DNA from: Flammeovirgaceae bacterium UBA5585 | GTDB taxonomy: Bacteria > Bacteroidota > Bacteroidia > Cytophagales > Cyclobacteriaceae | Reading direction: 5' to 3' | Length of the DNA: 64,000 bases | Assembly: GCA_002425185.1 (NCBI GenBank) | Contig: DILT01000016.1 | Location: forward strand, 186,001 to 250,000 | Shown: positions 29,132 through 37,911 of the stretch, one piece after another | How the letters are laid out: every line of letters begins with the position of its first letter | How positions within the stretch are numbered: position 1 is the stretch's first letter | Made by a program: the position numbers and the translations under genes | The notes under the pieces: generated by a model | Seen by the model: only the letters and a program-made list of their open reading frames with translations | What the model was told of the DNA's origin: nothing | Databases searched by the model: none

Positions 29132-30312
29132 AACACATTTTTGTCATAGCATTATGTCTACCCTTTACAAGTTGGGCTCAGGAGTATTCGGTGTTTACCG
29201 AAACGGTAAAAAAATTTTACACAGCCACTCAGGAAAGTCAAGCAACATGGAATAAGTTAGTAGAAGAAAAACAAATACCGCTGGTGGTGGAAGATTCAGT
29301 AGCGTTTTTATATCAGGGGAATGCAAAGTCAGTTTCGTGGATGGGTGATTTTAACGGTTGGGGGTATGACAAAACGTATCCGAATAAAGGTGCTCAGATT
29401 CCAAACACCAACATTTGGATACTGAAAGCTTCGTTTCCAAAAAATGCACGCATCGATTATAAAATTCTCATCAATGAAAAAGATTGGATTCTTGATCCGT
29501 CCAATCCTAATCATCAATGGTCGGGTGTAGGTGGTGGCAGTCCGAATTCAGAACTTCGCATGCCCGATTGGAAACCCGATCCGATTACACTTTATCGGGA
29601 AAATATTCCTCGCGGAAGACTGAATAAGGATGCCTTATTCGACAGTAAAATAATGGGCTACCAGGTAACCTATTCAACCTACCTTCCTCATAATTACAAC
29701 ACCGATAAAACCTATCCTATCCTTTACGTAACCGATGGATATGAATACCTGCATGAGCGTATGGGCAACATGATGGTGATATTGGATAATCTTCTGGCCG
29801 ATAATAAAATTGAGCCTGTATGTGTTGTTTTTATTGATCATCGCGAACCGGCAAACCGATCAAACAACAGAAGGATGATGGAACTTTCCATGAGCAATAA
29901 ATATCTGAATTTCATTACGCAAGAGTTTATACCCTTTATGGAGAGCAACTTAAGCGTATCTAAAGAACCTGCCCAGCGGGGAATTTTGGGCACTTCAATG
30001 GGTGGGCTAACAGCTGCATACTTTGCTTTTTCCAAACCCGAAATCTTCGGGTTAGCCGGCATTCAATCACCCGCATTTTGGTTCAAGCCTGAGATTTATA
30101 CCTTTTGTGATAAGGCCGAAAGCCCCCCGGTGAAAATTTATATGACTTCCGGCACGATTCACGATGCCAAAGAAGGTGCGCTTAAAATGAAATCGATTCT
30201 CGAAAAAAATACATGCACCTACCAGTATACCGAAACAAACCAGGGACATTCCTGGGGTAACTTCCGCGACACCATTGACGATATTCTTATCTATTTCTTT
30301 CCTGTCCGGTAG
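29128..30312 (+). CDS. Secreted esterase-family alpha/beta hydrolase with N-terminal E-set (CBM48-like) domain
   Basis: 394 residues with a TTG start that overlaps the stop of the MFS gene (TTGA). A signal peptide ends in FTSWAQ. Residues 55-150 form an E-set/CBM48-like domain (VSWMGDFNGWGYD), and the rest is an esterase-D/enterochelin-esterase-type fold: nucleophile Ser290 in GTSMGG and His374 in NQGHSWG; the acid is probably an Asp near 355 (GTIHDAKEG). The E-set domain is of the kind found in glycogen and starch enzymes, so it may aim the esterase at an esterified alpha-glucan. That role is inference. Confidence 0.85.
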   Translation: MKHIFVIALCLPFTSWAQEYSVFTETVKKFYTATQESQATWNKLVEEKQIPLVVEDSVAFLYQGNAKSVSWMGDFNGWGYDKTYPNKGAQIPNTNIWILKASFPKNARIDYKILINEKDWILDPSNPNHQWSGVGGGSPNSELRMPDWKPDPITLYRENIPRGRLNKDALFDSKIMGYQVTYSTYLPHNYNTDKTYPILYVTDGYEYLHERMGNMMVILDNLLADNKIEPVCVVFIDHREPANRSNNRRMMELSMSNKYLNFITQEFIPFMESNLSVSKEPAQRGILGTSMGGLTAAYFAFSKPEIFGLAGIQSPAFWFKPEIYTFCDKAESPPVKIYMTSGTIHDAKEGALKMKSILEKNTCTYQYTETNQGHSWGNFRDTIDDILIYFFPVR

Positions 30313-30360
30313 TTAAATTCAGGCACCTAATTTGTAAGATTGCACTAAAATCCAAACCCT

Positions 30361-31500
30361 ATGCGCATTCTATCCCTTGCTAGTTTTATTCTGATCCTTT
30401 TAATAGGCGCCTGCACCTCGGGCAAAAAGGCCTACCAACGTGGCGATTATTACGATGCCGTAATGCAGGCCATTGGTCGCTTACGCCAAAATCCAGACCA
30501 TAAAAAATCAAAAGAAACTTTGCGGAACAGCTATCCTGCCGCGCTGGAGTGGCTGGAGACCGATGCCAAAAATCAGATCGCATCCAACGCACCAAACAAG
30601 TGGAACGGTGCCCTGGTTTCGTATGAAAGAATAAATAACATGTATGAGGCTATACGCCAGGCACCGGGCGCCCTAAAAGTTATTCCTAATCCGAAAAGCT
30701 ATTATGATCAGATTGGGCCCTTAAAGGAAAAGGCTGCCGAAGAGTTATATAACTCAGGCATTGCCCTGCTGATGAAGGGAACACGCGAAGATGCCAAGCG
30801 AGCTTTTTTTCACTTCTCGGATGTAAACAGGTATGTGCCGGGTTACAAAGATGTTGTTGAGTACCTGGATAAATCCAAATTTGAAGCTACCACCTTTGTA
30901 GTCGTTGAGCAGGTAGCCGTACCCACACGTTATAACCTCAGTGGCGGTTTCTTTCAGGATAAAGTGGAGGAATACCTGAACCGTAATTATACCGAACGCG
31001 GGTTTGTGCAATTCTATACACCGCAAGCCGCACAAAGTATGCGACTTGCCCGCACCGACCAGTATATGCGCCTTCAATTTGATGACTTCAGTGTGGGTAA
31101 TACAACGGTTCGCGAACGGGAAGAAACAGTAAAAAAAGACAGTGTTAAGGTTGGTGAAGCCAAGATTGATGGTAAAACTGTTCCGGTTTACAATACCGTT
31201 ACCGCCAAACTCATAACGGTTCGCAAAGAAGTGGTTTCTGAAGGGTTGCTAAGTATGATCATTGTTGACGCTAAAACCGGTGGTGTATTATCGCATCGCA
31301 AGTTTCCCGGCCGGTACGAATGGTTTACCACCTGGGGACGCTTCAATGGAGATGAGCGTGCATTGTCACAAGCCCAAATAGATATGTGTAAGCGCAGGGA
31401 ATTACAGCCACCGGATCCACAATCCATGTTTCTCTCATTTGCCAGTCCTATTTACGATCAGTTGGTTCCGGCCATTCGTTCGTTCTACCAGAATTATTAA
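30361..31500 (+). CDS. Lipoprotein of unknown function
   Basis: 379 residues. Lipobox LIGAC (Cys18). Residues 20-185 are helical with TPR-like spacing: KKAYQRGDYYDAVMQAIGRL and later GTREDAKRAFFHFSDVN. The second half is mixed alpha/beta: an EQVAVPTRYNLSGGFFQD block and a sandwich-like stretch with VREREETVKKDSVKV and LSMIIVDAKTGGVLSHRKF. I do not recognise a named family beyond conserved Bacteroidota lipoproteins. It stands 48 bases after the esterase gene and may be transcribed with it, though its function need not be linked. Confidence 0.8.
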   Translation: MRILSLASFILILLIGACTSGKKAYQRGDYYDAVMQAIGRLRQNPDHKKSKETLRNSYPAALEWLETDAKNQIASNAPNKWNGALVSYERINNMYEAIRQAPGALKVIPNPKSYYDQIGPLKEKAAEELYNSGIALLMKGTREDAKRAFFHFSDVNRYVPGYKDVVEYLDKSKFEATTFVVVEQVAVPTRYNLSGGFFQDKVEEYLNRNYTERGFVQFYTPQAAQSMRLARTDQYMRLQFDDFSVGNTTVREREETVKKDSVKVGEAKIDGKTVPVYNTVTAKLITVRKEVVSEGLLSMIIVDAKTGGVLSHRKFPGRYEWFTTWGRFNGDERALSQAQIDMCKRRELQPPDPQSMFLSFASPIYDQLVPAIRSFYQNY

Positions 31501-31506
31501 TGTAAG

Positions 31507-31526
31507 CCGGCAGACAAAACTGCCGG
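31507..31526 (+). terminator. Weak hairpin after the 379-residue lipoprotein gene
   Basis: CCGGCAG (31507-31513) pairs with CTGCCGG (31520-31526) across a 6-base loop. Only three Ts follow, so termination would be partial. Confidence 0.5.
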
Positions 31527-31567
31527 TTTCGTTAAACCATTTTGCCGCGGTAAGAGTTAACTCAGTC

Positions 31568-32197
31568 ATGAGAAATGTAATACTGTACTTATCTATGATG
31601 CTCACGGGCATATCCTGCGCCCAACAAAAGGAAAAAACGAATTCAGAAAGTATGAAAGGCGATTTGGCAGTGGCCACCTTTGGCAGTGGATGTTTTTGGT
31701 GCACTGAAGCTGTATTTCAACGGGTTAAAGGTGTCGAAAAAGTTGTTTCAGGCTATTCAGGTGGTAAGGTTAAAAATCCAACTTACCGCGAAGTAACCTC
31801 AGGTCTTACCGGCCATGCCGAGGTGACCCAACTCACTTATAACCCGGCAGTAATTTCATTTGAAGAATTACTTGAAATTTTTTGGGGCACGCATGATCCC
31901 ACAACCCTTAATCGCCAGGGTGCTGACGTAGGTACCCAGTACCGCTCCGTTATTTTTTATCACAACGAAGAGCAAAAAAGACTTTCAGAACTCTACAAAA
32001 ATAAACTGGATGCTTCGGGCGCTTTTGATAATCCGATTGTAACGGAAATCAGTCCTTTTACGGCTTTCTACCCTGCCGAAGATTACCATCAAAATTATTA
32101 TAACCTCAATGGCAATGCACCGTATTGCTCGTACGTTATACAGCCCAAGCTCGAGAAATTTAAAAAAGTATTTCAAGCCAAGCTTAAACAGAATTAA
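31568..32197 (+). CDS. msrA: Peptide-methionine (S)-S-oxide reductase MsrA, lipoprotein form
   Basis: 209 residues from the ATG at 31568. The open frame begins further up at 31439, but that part overlaps the previous gene and lacks family similarity. A lipoprotein signal ends in LTGISC (Cys17), so this enzyme probably repairs oxidised methionine in periplasmic or outer membrane proteins. The catalytic motif GCFWC places the nucleophile at Cys42. Conserved GHAEVTQLTYNP, DPTTLNRQGADVGTQYRS and EDYHQNYY blocks complete the fold. No MsrB domain is fused. Confidence 0.95.
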   Translation: MRNVILYLSMMLTGISCAQQKEKTNSESMKGDLAVATFGSGCFWCTEAVFQRVKGVEKVVSGYSGGKVKNPTYREVTSGLTGHAEVTQLTYNPAVISFEELLEIFWGTHDPTTLNRQGADVGTQYRSVIFYHNEEQKRLSELYKNKLDASGAFDNPIVTEISPFTAFYPAEDYHQNYYNLNGNAPYCSYVIQPKLEKFKKVFQAKLKQN

Positions 32198-32313
32198 AAC
32201 CATTTAAACAAAATTTTTCCCGATACCTGATATTTATCGCAACCTTTACCCTAACAAATCGTTAAAACTTGTGAGTAGAGTAATTCTTCTCATAGGTTTA
32301 GGTTTAGGTAAAC

Positions 32314-32342
32314 AAAAAAGTCCCGGGGCGCGGGACTTTTTT
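32314..32342. terminator. Bidirectional terminator between msrA and the sensor gene
   Basis: Arms 32314-32325 and 32331-32342 (12 bp, core GTCCCG/CGGGAC) with a 5-base loop and A-/T-runs on both sides. It separates convergent genes and can serve both. Confidence 0.88.
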
Positions 32343-32384
32343 GCATTTAAGAAGTTTTAATACTTCTCTAATGTTATTTTAATC

Positions 32385-34319
32385 TTAGGCTTCAACAGAA
32401 ATTTCCATAATGCGAAGCACTTCTCCTGCTCTTCCTTTTACAGGTGAGAAGTAAGACCGCATCGTAACCACTTCACCTTTTCGGCTCAGCCTTTTAAATA
32501 CGCCTTTACGGGCTTTGCCAGCCTCCAGGTCGCGCCAGAACTGACGATATTCCTCACTGTTCTTTTCTTCTTTAGAAACAAATATCCGGTGATGCTCACC
32601 AATCACTTCATTTTGAGTATAGCCCAGCAGGCTCAAATAATTTGGATTGATTTTCGAAAGCTTACCCTCTACATCATACTCAGCCATTGACAATGAAGTA
32701 TTTAAGGCCTGCATGGTACCCTCGGTTTCCGACTGGTTACGTTGCATCTCTTCCTGAGTAGCCTGAAGTTCCTCCATGTTCTGCCTCATCTCCTCCTCCT
32801 GTGCCCGCATTTGTTCGGTCATTTCTTGTGACTCTTCCAGGAGGCGCTGCGTGCGGGCATTTATTTTCACTGATGAGATGGTGGAGGCAATGCTTTCAGC
32901 AATCTTTTGTACAAACTCCATCTCGTAATCGGCAAAGGTGTTGAAGGAGGCGATCTCCACAACTCCGAAAATTTGTTCATTAACTTTTAATGGCACGATG
33001 AGAATAGCGGTAGGATTGGCATCGCCTAACCCTGAAGATATTTTGATGTAATTCTGGGGGACATCCGTTAAATAAACAATATCACCTTCCTGCCAGGCCT
33101 GTCCGGCTAAGCCCTCACCTTTATGAATTTTATGATCGATAAATTTCTTTTTGTCCCATGCATAACATGCCTTCATCGACATGGTTGGTTCATCGCCCGT
33201 CTCATCATCCATGATATACAAAGCCCCCTGATTGGCTTTTAGGTATTTCACCAGGTTGGTGATAATTTCATCGGCCAGCTTTTCCAGGTCGTTTGTATTG
33301 GAACGTAAAATTTCCCCAAACTTGGCAAGTCCTTCTGTAGCCCAGTTTCGCTTGGCGTCATCTTCGGCCACACGCGCCAGGTTGTTGCGCATGTTTATCA
33401 GGGCATTACCCAGTACATCATGCTCACTTAGTGGTTTAAAATCCGAACTGTAATTGCCTTTACCAATATTTTCTGCAAAGTGTGTGGTGGCCTTTAGTCC
33501 GCTCACCAGGTTATCCATGGCGGTGGCCATTTCACCAATTTCGTCATTGCTGAATTTGGTTTGTTTGTCTTCCACCAATTCACCCTTACCAAGTTTCACC
33601 ACAACATCCTTCAGGAAATTTACCGGCCGTGTTATGGCACGCATCAGCAGGTAGGCGCTCATCAGGCCAAGCAAAATGGTAATACCTGCCAGTATCAGGG
33701 TTATGTTTCTTAACCGCTTCGAGGAACTGATTAGCTCTTCATCAGAAATTGCATTTCGGGTGGTTTGTGCATGAGCCAGGCCCTTCAGGTCAACCAATAT
33801 CTCTTCAAGCTGCGGGTTAATTGTACTCTCCAGGACATCTTCAGCCAAGAGCTTCGTAATACCATCTTCATAACTTTCAAAAGAGATAAGCTGGGTGGTA
33901 ATCTGATCCTCCGCATACTTCTGTACGCGTTCAAAACTCTTGAAAACAGTATCTACAATAGTCTTCTGGCTATCTACATCCCATGTATTTTTAAGATTTT
34001 CAATACGTTCCTTCAGGGCAGGGTACTCATGATTAACCAGCAGCTTAAGGGAGTTCTTGTTTTCATCATTGGTTTGCAGGTACACCCAACTGGTTATCAG
34101 TTTTTGATAACGCTCTACCACTAGTACAAATTCGTTAATCGCATCTTTTGAAGGACGAACCACTTCAGCCGACTTGCTTACAACATTATCAATTTGATTT
34201 CCCGTAAGAAAAATGATGGTAGCATTGATAACAAACAACACCATTACTGCCAGGAAACCAGCCAGAATTTTGTTGCCTATTGTAAACCGAAACCGAAAGC
34301 GTCTTTTTTTATTTTCCAT
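32385..34319 (-). CDS. Membrane sensor protein: periplasmic four-helix-type domain, HAMP, GAF, coiled coil, PAS; no output domain
   Basis: 644 residues. TM1 is about 15-39, a helical periplasmic domain 40-204, TM2 205-227, HAMP 228-280 with a second HAMP-like stretch to about 316, GAF 345-485 (KGEGLAGQAWQEGDIVYLTD), a coiled coil 486-535 (repeated MREEMxxN/EELQATQEEMQRNQ type) and a PAS domain 540-644. No histidine kinase, GGDEF or methyl-accepting hairpin follows, and the protein ends right after PAS. The front half resembles chemoreceptors and kinases; related Bacteroidota proteins often pass signals to partner kinases. Single gene between a terminator and a divergent amidotransferase gene. 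Confidence 0.88.
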   Translation of the reverse strand: MENKKRRFRFRFTIGNKILAGFLAVMVLFVINATIIFLTGNQIDNVVSKSAEVVRPSKDAINEFVLVVERYQKLITSWVYLQTNDENKNSLKLLVNHEYPALKERIENLKNTWDVDSQKTIVDTVFKSFERVQKYAEDQITTQLISFESYEDGITKLLAEDVLESTINPQLEEILVDLKGLAHAQTTRNAISDEELISSSKRLRNITLILAGITILLGLMSAYLLMRAITRPVNFLKDVVVKLGKGELVEDKQTKFSNDEIGEMATAMDNLVSGLKATTHFAENIGKGNYSSDFKPLSEHDVLGNALINMRNNLARVAEDDAKRNWATEGLAKFGEILRSNTNDLEKLADEIITNLVKYLKANQGALYIMDDETGDEPTMSMKACYAWDKKKFIDHKIHKGEGLAGQAWQEGDIVYLTDVPQNYIKISSGLGDANPTAILIVPLKVNEQIFGVVEIASFNTFADYEMEFVQKIAESIASTISSVKINARTQRLLEESQEMTEQMRAQEEEMRQNMEELQATQEEMQRNQSETEGTMQALNTSLSMAEYDVEGKLSKINPNYLSLLGYTQNEVIGEHHRIFVSKEEKNSEEYRQFWRDLEAGKARKGVFKRLSRKGEVVTMRSYFSPVKGRAGEVLRIMEISVEA

Positions 34320-34413
34320 AGAATCGTGAAATACGGCTAAAAAATCATGTTATAACACGGCAATGTACACACGTTTACACATACTGCACAGGCCGAATAT
34401 GCCCAAAGGCGAG

Positions 34414-34421
34414 CAAAAATA
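34414..34421 (-). promoter_or_regulatory. Candidate -7 box for the sensor gene
   Basis: The minus strand reads TATTTTTG, matching TAnnTTTG, about 95 bases before the start codon. No TTG stands at the -33 distance. One such match in a 243-base gap could be chance. Confidence 0.25.
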
Positions 34422-34562
34422 GAACTATTCCCCGTGGGATAAATCTCAAAATTTCCCAATTTTCTGACATCTGAGTCCTATTTCGGAAACTTGCTAATTT
34501 TTGTGCTTTCCTAACCTGTTTTTGCATATCAAACCTCTTATATTTCCTTAAACAATTGCTTT

Positions 34563-35417
34563 ATGTGCCGATTAATGGCTTACAAAGGCACGCCCATCCT
34601 TCTTGATGAGCTGCTTTACAAACCCAAGAACTCTCTGATTAACCAAAGCATTAATGCAAAGGAGTTGGAAGAGCCGTTAAATGGCGATGGCTTTGGTGTG
34701 GGCTGGTATACACAAGCCATCAGTCCGGAACCCGCTACGTTTGTATCGCTAAACCCGGCCTGGAGTAATCGAAACCTGCGCAACCTGGCCCCAAAAATTC
34801 AATCCGATTGCCTGGTGGCGCATGTACGGGCAGCCAGTGTGGGCGAGGTATCGGAAGCCAATTGCCACCCCTTTCAGTACAATGAGTTACTGATGGCGCA
34901 TAATGGTGGAGTAGAAAACTTCTCAAAAATCAAACGCGAACTTCGCTCAGGTTTAACGGATCCAATCTATAACTGGATTAAGGGGCAAACTGATTCTGAA
35001 CATATTTTTGCCACGTTGGTGAATAGAATCTATTTCGAGAATAAAAGCATAACACCTGAATCGGTAACCGAGGCTTTTGAATACACCTTTCAGCAGGTGA
35101 AGAATCTGATGGTGAAAAAAGGAATTCATGAAGAGGCTTATTTGAACATGGTGGTAACTGATGGACATTTTATTGTGGCTACACGTTATGTTACCGATCC
35201 GAAAGAAGAACCACTTACACTTTATCACTCTGAAGGCAGTAGATATGTGGTTGAAGATGGTGTTACCCGAATGGAAGCACCAAAAGATGATGATGAGGCT
35301 GTACTTATCGTATCAGAAAAACTGACAGAAGGCAATCACTGGACCATTATCCCGAAAAATCATTTTGTGATTGTAGAGGAAGATTTAAACGTAAGGATTA
35401 AACCTATCCATGCCTGA
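34563..35417 (+). CDS. Class II glutamine amidotransferase (YafJ-like)
   Basis: 284 residues. After removal of Met1 the N-terminal residue is Cys2 (MCRLMAYKG), the nucleophile of Ntn-type glutamine amidotransferases. Other family blocks are GDGFGVGWY, VAHVRAASVGEV, NCHPFQYNELLMAHNGGVEN and DSEHIFATL. It frees ammonia from glutamine or a related substrate; no synthase domain is attached. It is followed directly by the L-2-hydroxyglutarate oxidase gene, so the two may be co-transcribed; both touch five-carbon glutamate-like metabolites, but a joint role is only a guess. Confidence 0.92.
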   Translation: MCRLMAYKGTPILLDELLYKPKNSLINQSINAKELEEPLNGDGFGVGWYTQAISPEPATFVSLNPAWSNRNLRNLAPKIQSDCLVAHVRAASVGEVSEANCHPFQYNELLMAHNGGVENFSKIKRELRSGLTDPIYNWIKGQTDSEHIFATLVNRIYFENKSITPESVTEAFEYTFQQVKNLMVKKGIHEEAYLNMVVTDGHFIVATRYVTDPKEEPLTLYHSEGSRYVVEDGVTRMEAPKDDDEAVLIVSEKLTEGNHWTIIPKNHFVIVEEDLNVRIKPIHA

Positions 35418-35471
35418 TTGTATTTTGAAGCCTGTTGCTTCTTCCTTAGTTTCGCTGCAAATTTTATTTCC

Positions 35472-36671
35472 GTGAAGTATGATGTAATTATTGTGGGCGG
35501 TGGTATCGTGGGGTTGGCCACCGCCTGGCAGGTTTTGCAAAAAAATAAAAACCTGAATGTAGTTATCCTTGAAAAGGAAAACGCAGTGGCCAGGCACCAA
35601 ACCGGCAACAACAGCGGAGTTATACATTCGGGATTATACTATAAACCCGGAAGCCTGAAAGCTACTAACTGCATCCACGGATATCACTTACTCGTAGATT
35701 TCTGCACTAAAAATAATATTCCATTCGAATTGTGCGGTAAGATTGTGGTGGCCACCGATAAGGAACAGGTTCCGCTATTAAACAACTTATACCAGCGCGG
35801 TCAACAAAACGGACTGGACAATCTTAAGTTACTGAATCAACAAGAACTCAAAGAATACGAACCGCATGTAACTGGCGTTGCCGGAATGTTTGTTCCTCAG
35901 ACTGGCATTGTAGACTATCTAAAAGTAGCTGAAAAATTGGGAGGCCTGATCCGCGAAGCAGGTGGTGAACTAAAGCTAGGTGAAAAAGTAATCGAGATTC
36001 ATCCGGAAGCTTCGCATGTAAACGTAGTGACCGAAAAAAAATCGTATCAGGGAAATCTGCTGATTAATTGTGCTGGCCTTTACTCGGATAAAGTGGCCAG
36101 AATGACTTCAAAGGTGAACCTTAAGATCATCCCTTTCAGGGGCGAGTATTTTAAGTTGGTGAAAGAAAAGGAATACCTCGTTAAAAACCTGATCTATCCT
36201 GTACCTGATCCAAACTTCCCCTTTCTTGGGGTGCACTTTACACGCATGATGCGCGGTGGTGTAGAAGCAGGACCAAACGCAGTACTGGCATTCAAACGCG
36301 AAGGTTATAAAAAATCAGACATTAATCTGGGTGAACTTGCAGAAGCATTGGCCTGGCCCGGATTTCAAAAGGTAGCCTTTAAATACTGGCGAACCGGACT
36401 TGGTGAAATGTATCGTTCGTTTTCGAAAACGGCATTTACCCGGGCGCTTCAAAAGCTAATACCCGAAATACAGGAAAAAGATTTGACCGATGGCGGTGCA
36501 GGAGTCCGCGCACAAGCCTGTGATCGAAACGGTGGACTGGTGGATGACTTTATGATACTGGAGGAAAGACAAGTAATCAATGTTTGTAATGCACCATCTC
36601 CGGCAGCTACCTCTTCGTTGGCGATTGGTGAAACAATATCAGCTTTAGCGTTAGGAAAAATTAAAGGATAA
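35472..36671 (+). CDS. lhgO: L-2-hydroxyglutarate oxidase
   Basis: 399 residues from a GTG at 35472 (then KYDVIIVGGGIVGLATAW). A TTG at 35418 would add 18 residues in front of the FAD-binding fold and is unlikely. The GGGIVG dinucleotide-binding motif sits at residues 8-13, and ARHQTGNNSGVIHSGLYY, followed by PGSLKATNC, is the family signature. FAD enzyme oxidising L-2-hydroxyglutarate to 2-oxoglutarate, a repair of a side product of dehydrogenases. Starts 55 bases after the amidotransferase stop. It ends 2 bases from the end of a convergent gene. Confidence 0.93.
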   Translation: MKYDVIIVGGGIVGLATAWQVLQKNKNLNVVILEKENAVARHQTGNNSGVIHSGLYYKPGSLKATNCIHGYHLLVDFCTKNNIPFELCGKIVVATDKEQVPLLNNLYQRGQQNGLDNLKLLNQQELKEYEPHVTGVAGMFVPQTGIVDYLKVAEKLGGLIREAGGELKLGEKVIEIHPEASHVNVVTEKKSYQGNLLINCAGLYSDKVARMTSKVNLKIIPFRGEYFKLVKEKEYLVKNLIYPVPDPNFPFLGVHFTRMMRGGVEAGPNAVLAFKREGYKKSDINLGELAEALAWPGFQKVAFKYWRTGLGEMYRSFSKTAFTRALQKLIPEIQEKDLTDGGAGVRAQACDRNGGLVDDFMILEERQVINVCNAPSPAATSSLAIGETISALALGKIKG

Positions 36672-36673
36672 GT

Positions 36674-37459
36674 TCACTCGTCCCATTCCTTTCGAATAAC
36701 AGGTTTAAAAATCCGGAAAACGATACCAGCCTGCACGCCCCAAATTTCAATAGAATTATAATATCGTTGATACACGGCTCCAACGGAGAGATTTCCGTGC
36801 AAGGCACCGGCACTAAAAATCTGATGCTGATACTGTACACTGAATTCTCTGCGTGGATTGGCCCCGGTTTCCCAATCTTTTGAAAAGCGGTATTCAAACC
36901 CAATTGTTTTACTTTGATCGGGTGCATGTACGCCAAGGTAAAAAGCAGACTCATTAAAAGTTCGTTTGGCTTCGAAGGCCTCCGTCATTATTCCGGTACC
37001 TGCGCGTAAGGTTATAAACCTGCTGGTAATTAAATTGATCTGAAAAATTTGCCAGTCGTTGGTACGAATGTGTTTAAAGCCTTCAAAATCCTCTTCGATC
37101 AGGTAGTTCATTCTGAAGTCTGTAGAAAATAACCCCCAATTACCTCGTATACGAGGCCATAAAACATAGTAGCTTGAGGGCTTTACTGCACCTTGCAACA
37201 TCACATCCAGCGAAACCATAGATGGATACCGCGCGCGGTCATTGCGAAGTTTTGCGCCCTGCCACTCACCGATTCCGTTAAAAAAAAGTTCAACAAAGAA
37301 AAAACCTCCATCGCTAACATTACTTGAAGAACCGGAAGATCCTTCTGAGGGTTTACCGGAACGATCGGAATTACTACGCGATTCGGATTTAATGGCATCA
37401 ACCTGTGCCAGCACGGGTATTGCAAAAAGTAATACCAAACCGATAATGAGGGCTTTCAT
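36674..37459 (-). CDS. Conserved hypothetical exported protein, possible outer membrane barrel
   Basis: 261 residues. Signal peptide 1-18 ends in PVLAQ. A low-complexity Ser/Gly stretch (about 25-50) contains SGSSSNVSDGG. Alternating hydrophobic strands then run to the end, for example FINLITSRFITLRAGTG-type and SVGAVYQRYYNS, consistent with an outer membrane barrel. I do not recognise a named family. It has its own transcription unit between convergent lhgO and ridA on the same strand. Confidence 0.7.
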   Translation of the reverse strand: MKALIIGLVLLFAIPVLAQVDAIKSESRSNSDRSGKPSEGSSGSSSNVSDGGFFFVELFFNGIGEWQGAKLRNDRARYPSMVSLDVMLQGAVKPSSYYVLWPRIRGNWGLFSTDFRMNYLIEEDFEGFKHIRTNDWQIFQINLITSRFITLRAGTGIMTEAFEAKRTFNESAFYLGVHAPDQSKTIGFEYRFSKDWETGANPRREFSVQYQHQIFSAGALHGNLSVGAVYQRYYNSIEIWGVQAGIVFRIFKPVIRKEWDE

Positions 37460-37505
37460 AGGGTTGGGGTTTTAGTTATGAAAGCAATTTGTTTGCCATT
37501 TAATT

Positions 37506-37889
37506 CTAGCTTCTTGTTGCTGTGGCTTCAATCTCCACCAGGTACTCCGGTGAAATCAAAGCCTTCACTTCAACCATGGTTGTTGCCGGTTTTATAGAAT
37601 GAAAATACTCACGGTGCGCACGGCCCACCTCCTCCCATCGGGAAATATCCGTTACAAAAATGCGGGTGCGCACTACATCATTCAACGTAAAGCCGGCTTC
37701 CACCATCACCCTTTCAATCTTCTGAATGATAAACCGGGTTTGTTCATACATATTGTCTTTTCCTACCAGCAAACCATTTTCATTTACAGCCACAGTGCCT
37801 GTTACCTCCAGGTGATTGCCTACCAAAACCGCGCGTGAATAGCCCACAATATCCTCCCACCTGGCACCGGTTGAAAAGTTCTTTCTCAT
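37506..37889 (-). CDS. RidA-family protein (YjgF/YER057c/UK114)
   Basis: 127 residues from the ATG at 37889 (MRKNFSTGARWEDIVGYSRA). A start at 37919 would overlap the divergent moeB-like gene. The Rid fold is clear: VEVTGTVAV near 35, RTRIFVTDISRWEEVG, and KPATTMVEVKALISPEYLVE with a Glu and spacing close to the active site. The usual arginine of active 2-iminoacid deaminases (RxxxxxAxLP) is not present in that form here, so this may be a Rid subgroup without deaminase activity. Confidence 0.88.
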   Translation of the reverse strand: MRKNFSTGARWEDIVGYSRAVLVGNHLEVTGTVAVNENGLLVGKDNMYEQTRFIIQKIERVMVEAGFTLNDVVRTRIFVTDISRWEEVGRAHREYFHSIKPATTMVEVKALISPEYLVEIEATATRS

Positions 37890-37911
37890 ATGTGTTTTGT
37901 ATTTTTGATTT

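Noticed and set aside
31439..31567. Longer N-terminus for MsrA
   Set aside because: It overlaps the end of the previous gene and pushes the lipoprotein signal to the inside; the ATG at 31568 places it correctly.
32293..32312. Telomere-like GGTTTA repeats
   Set aside because: Only about three copies before a terminator; no sign of function.
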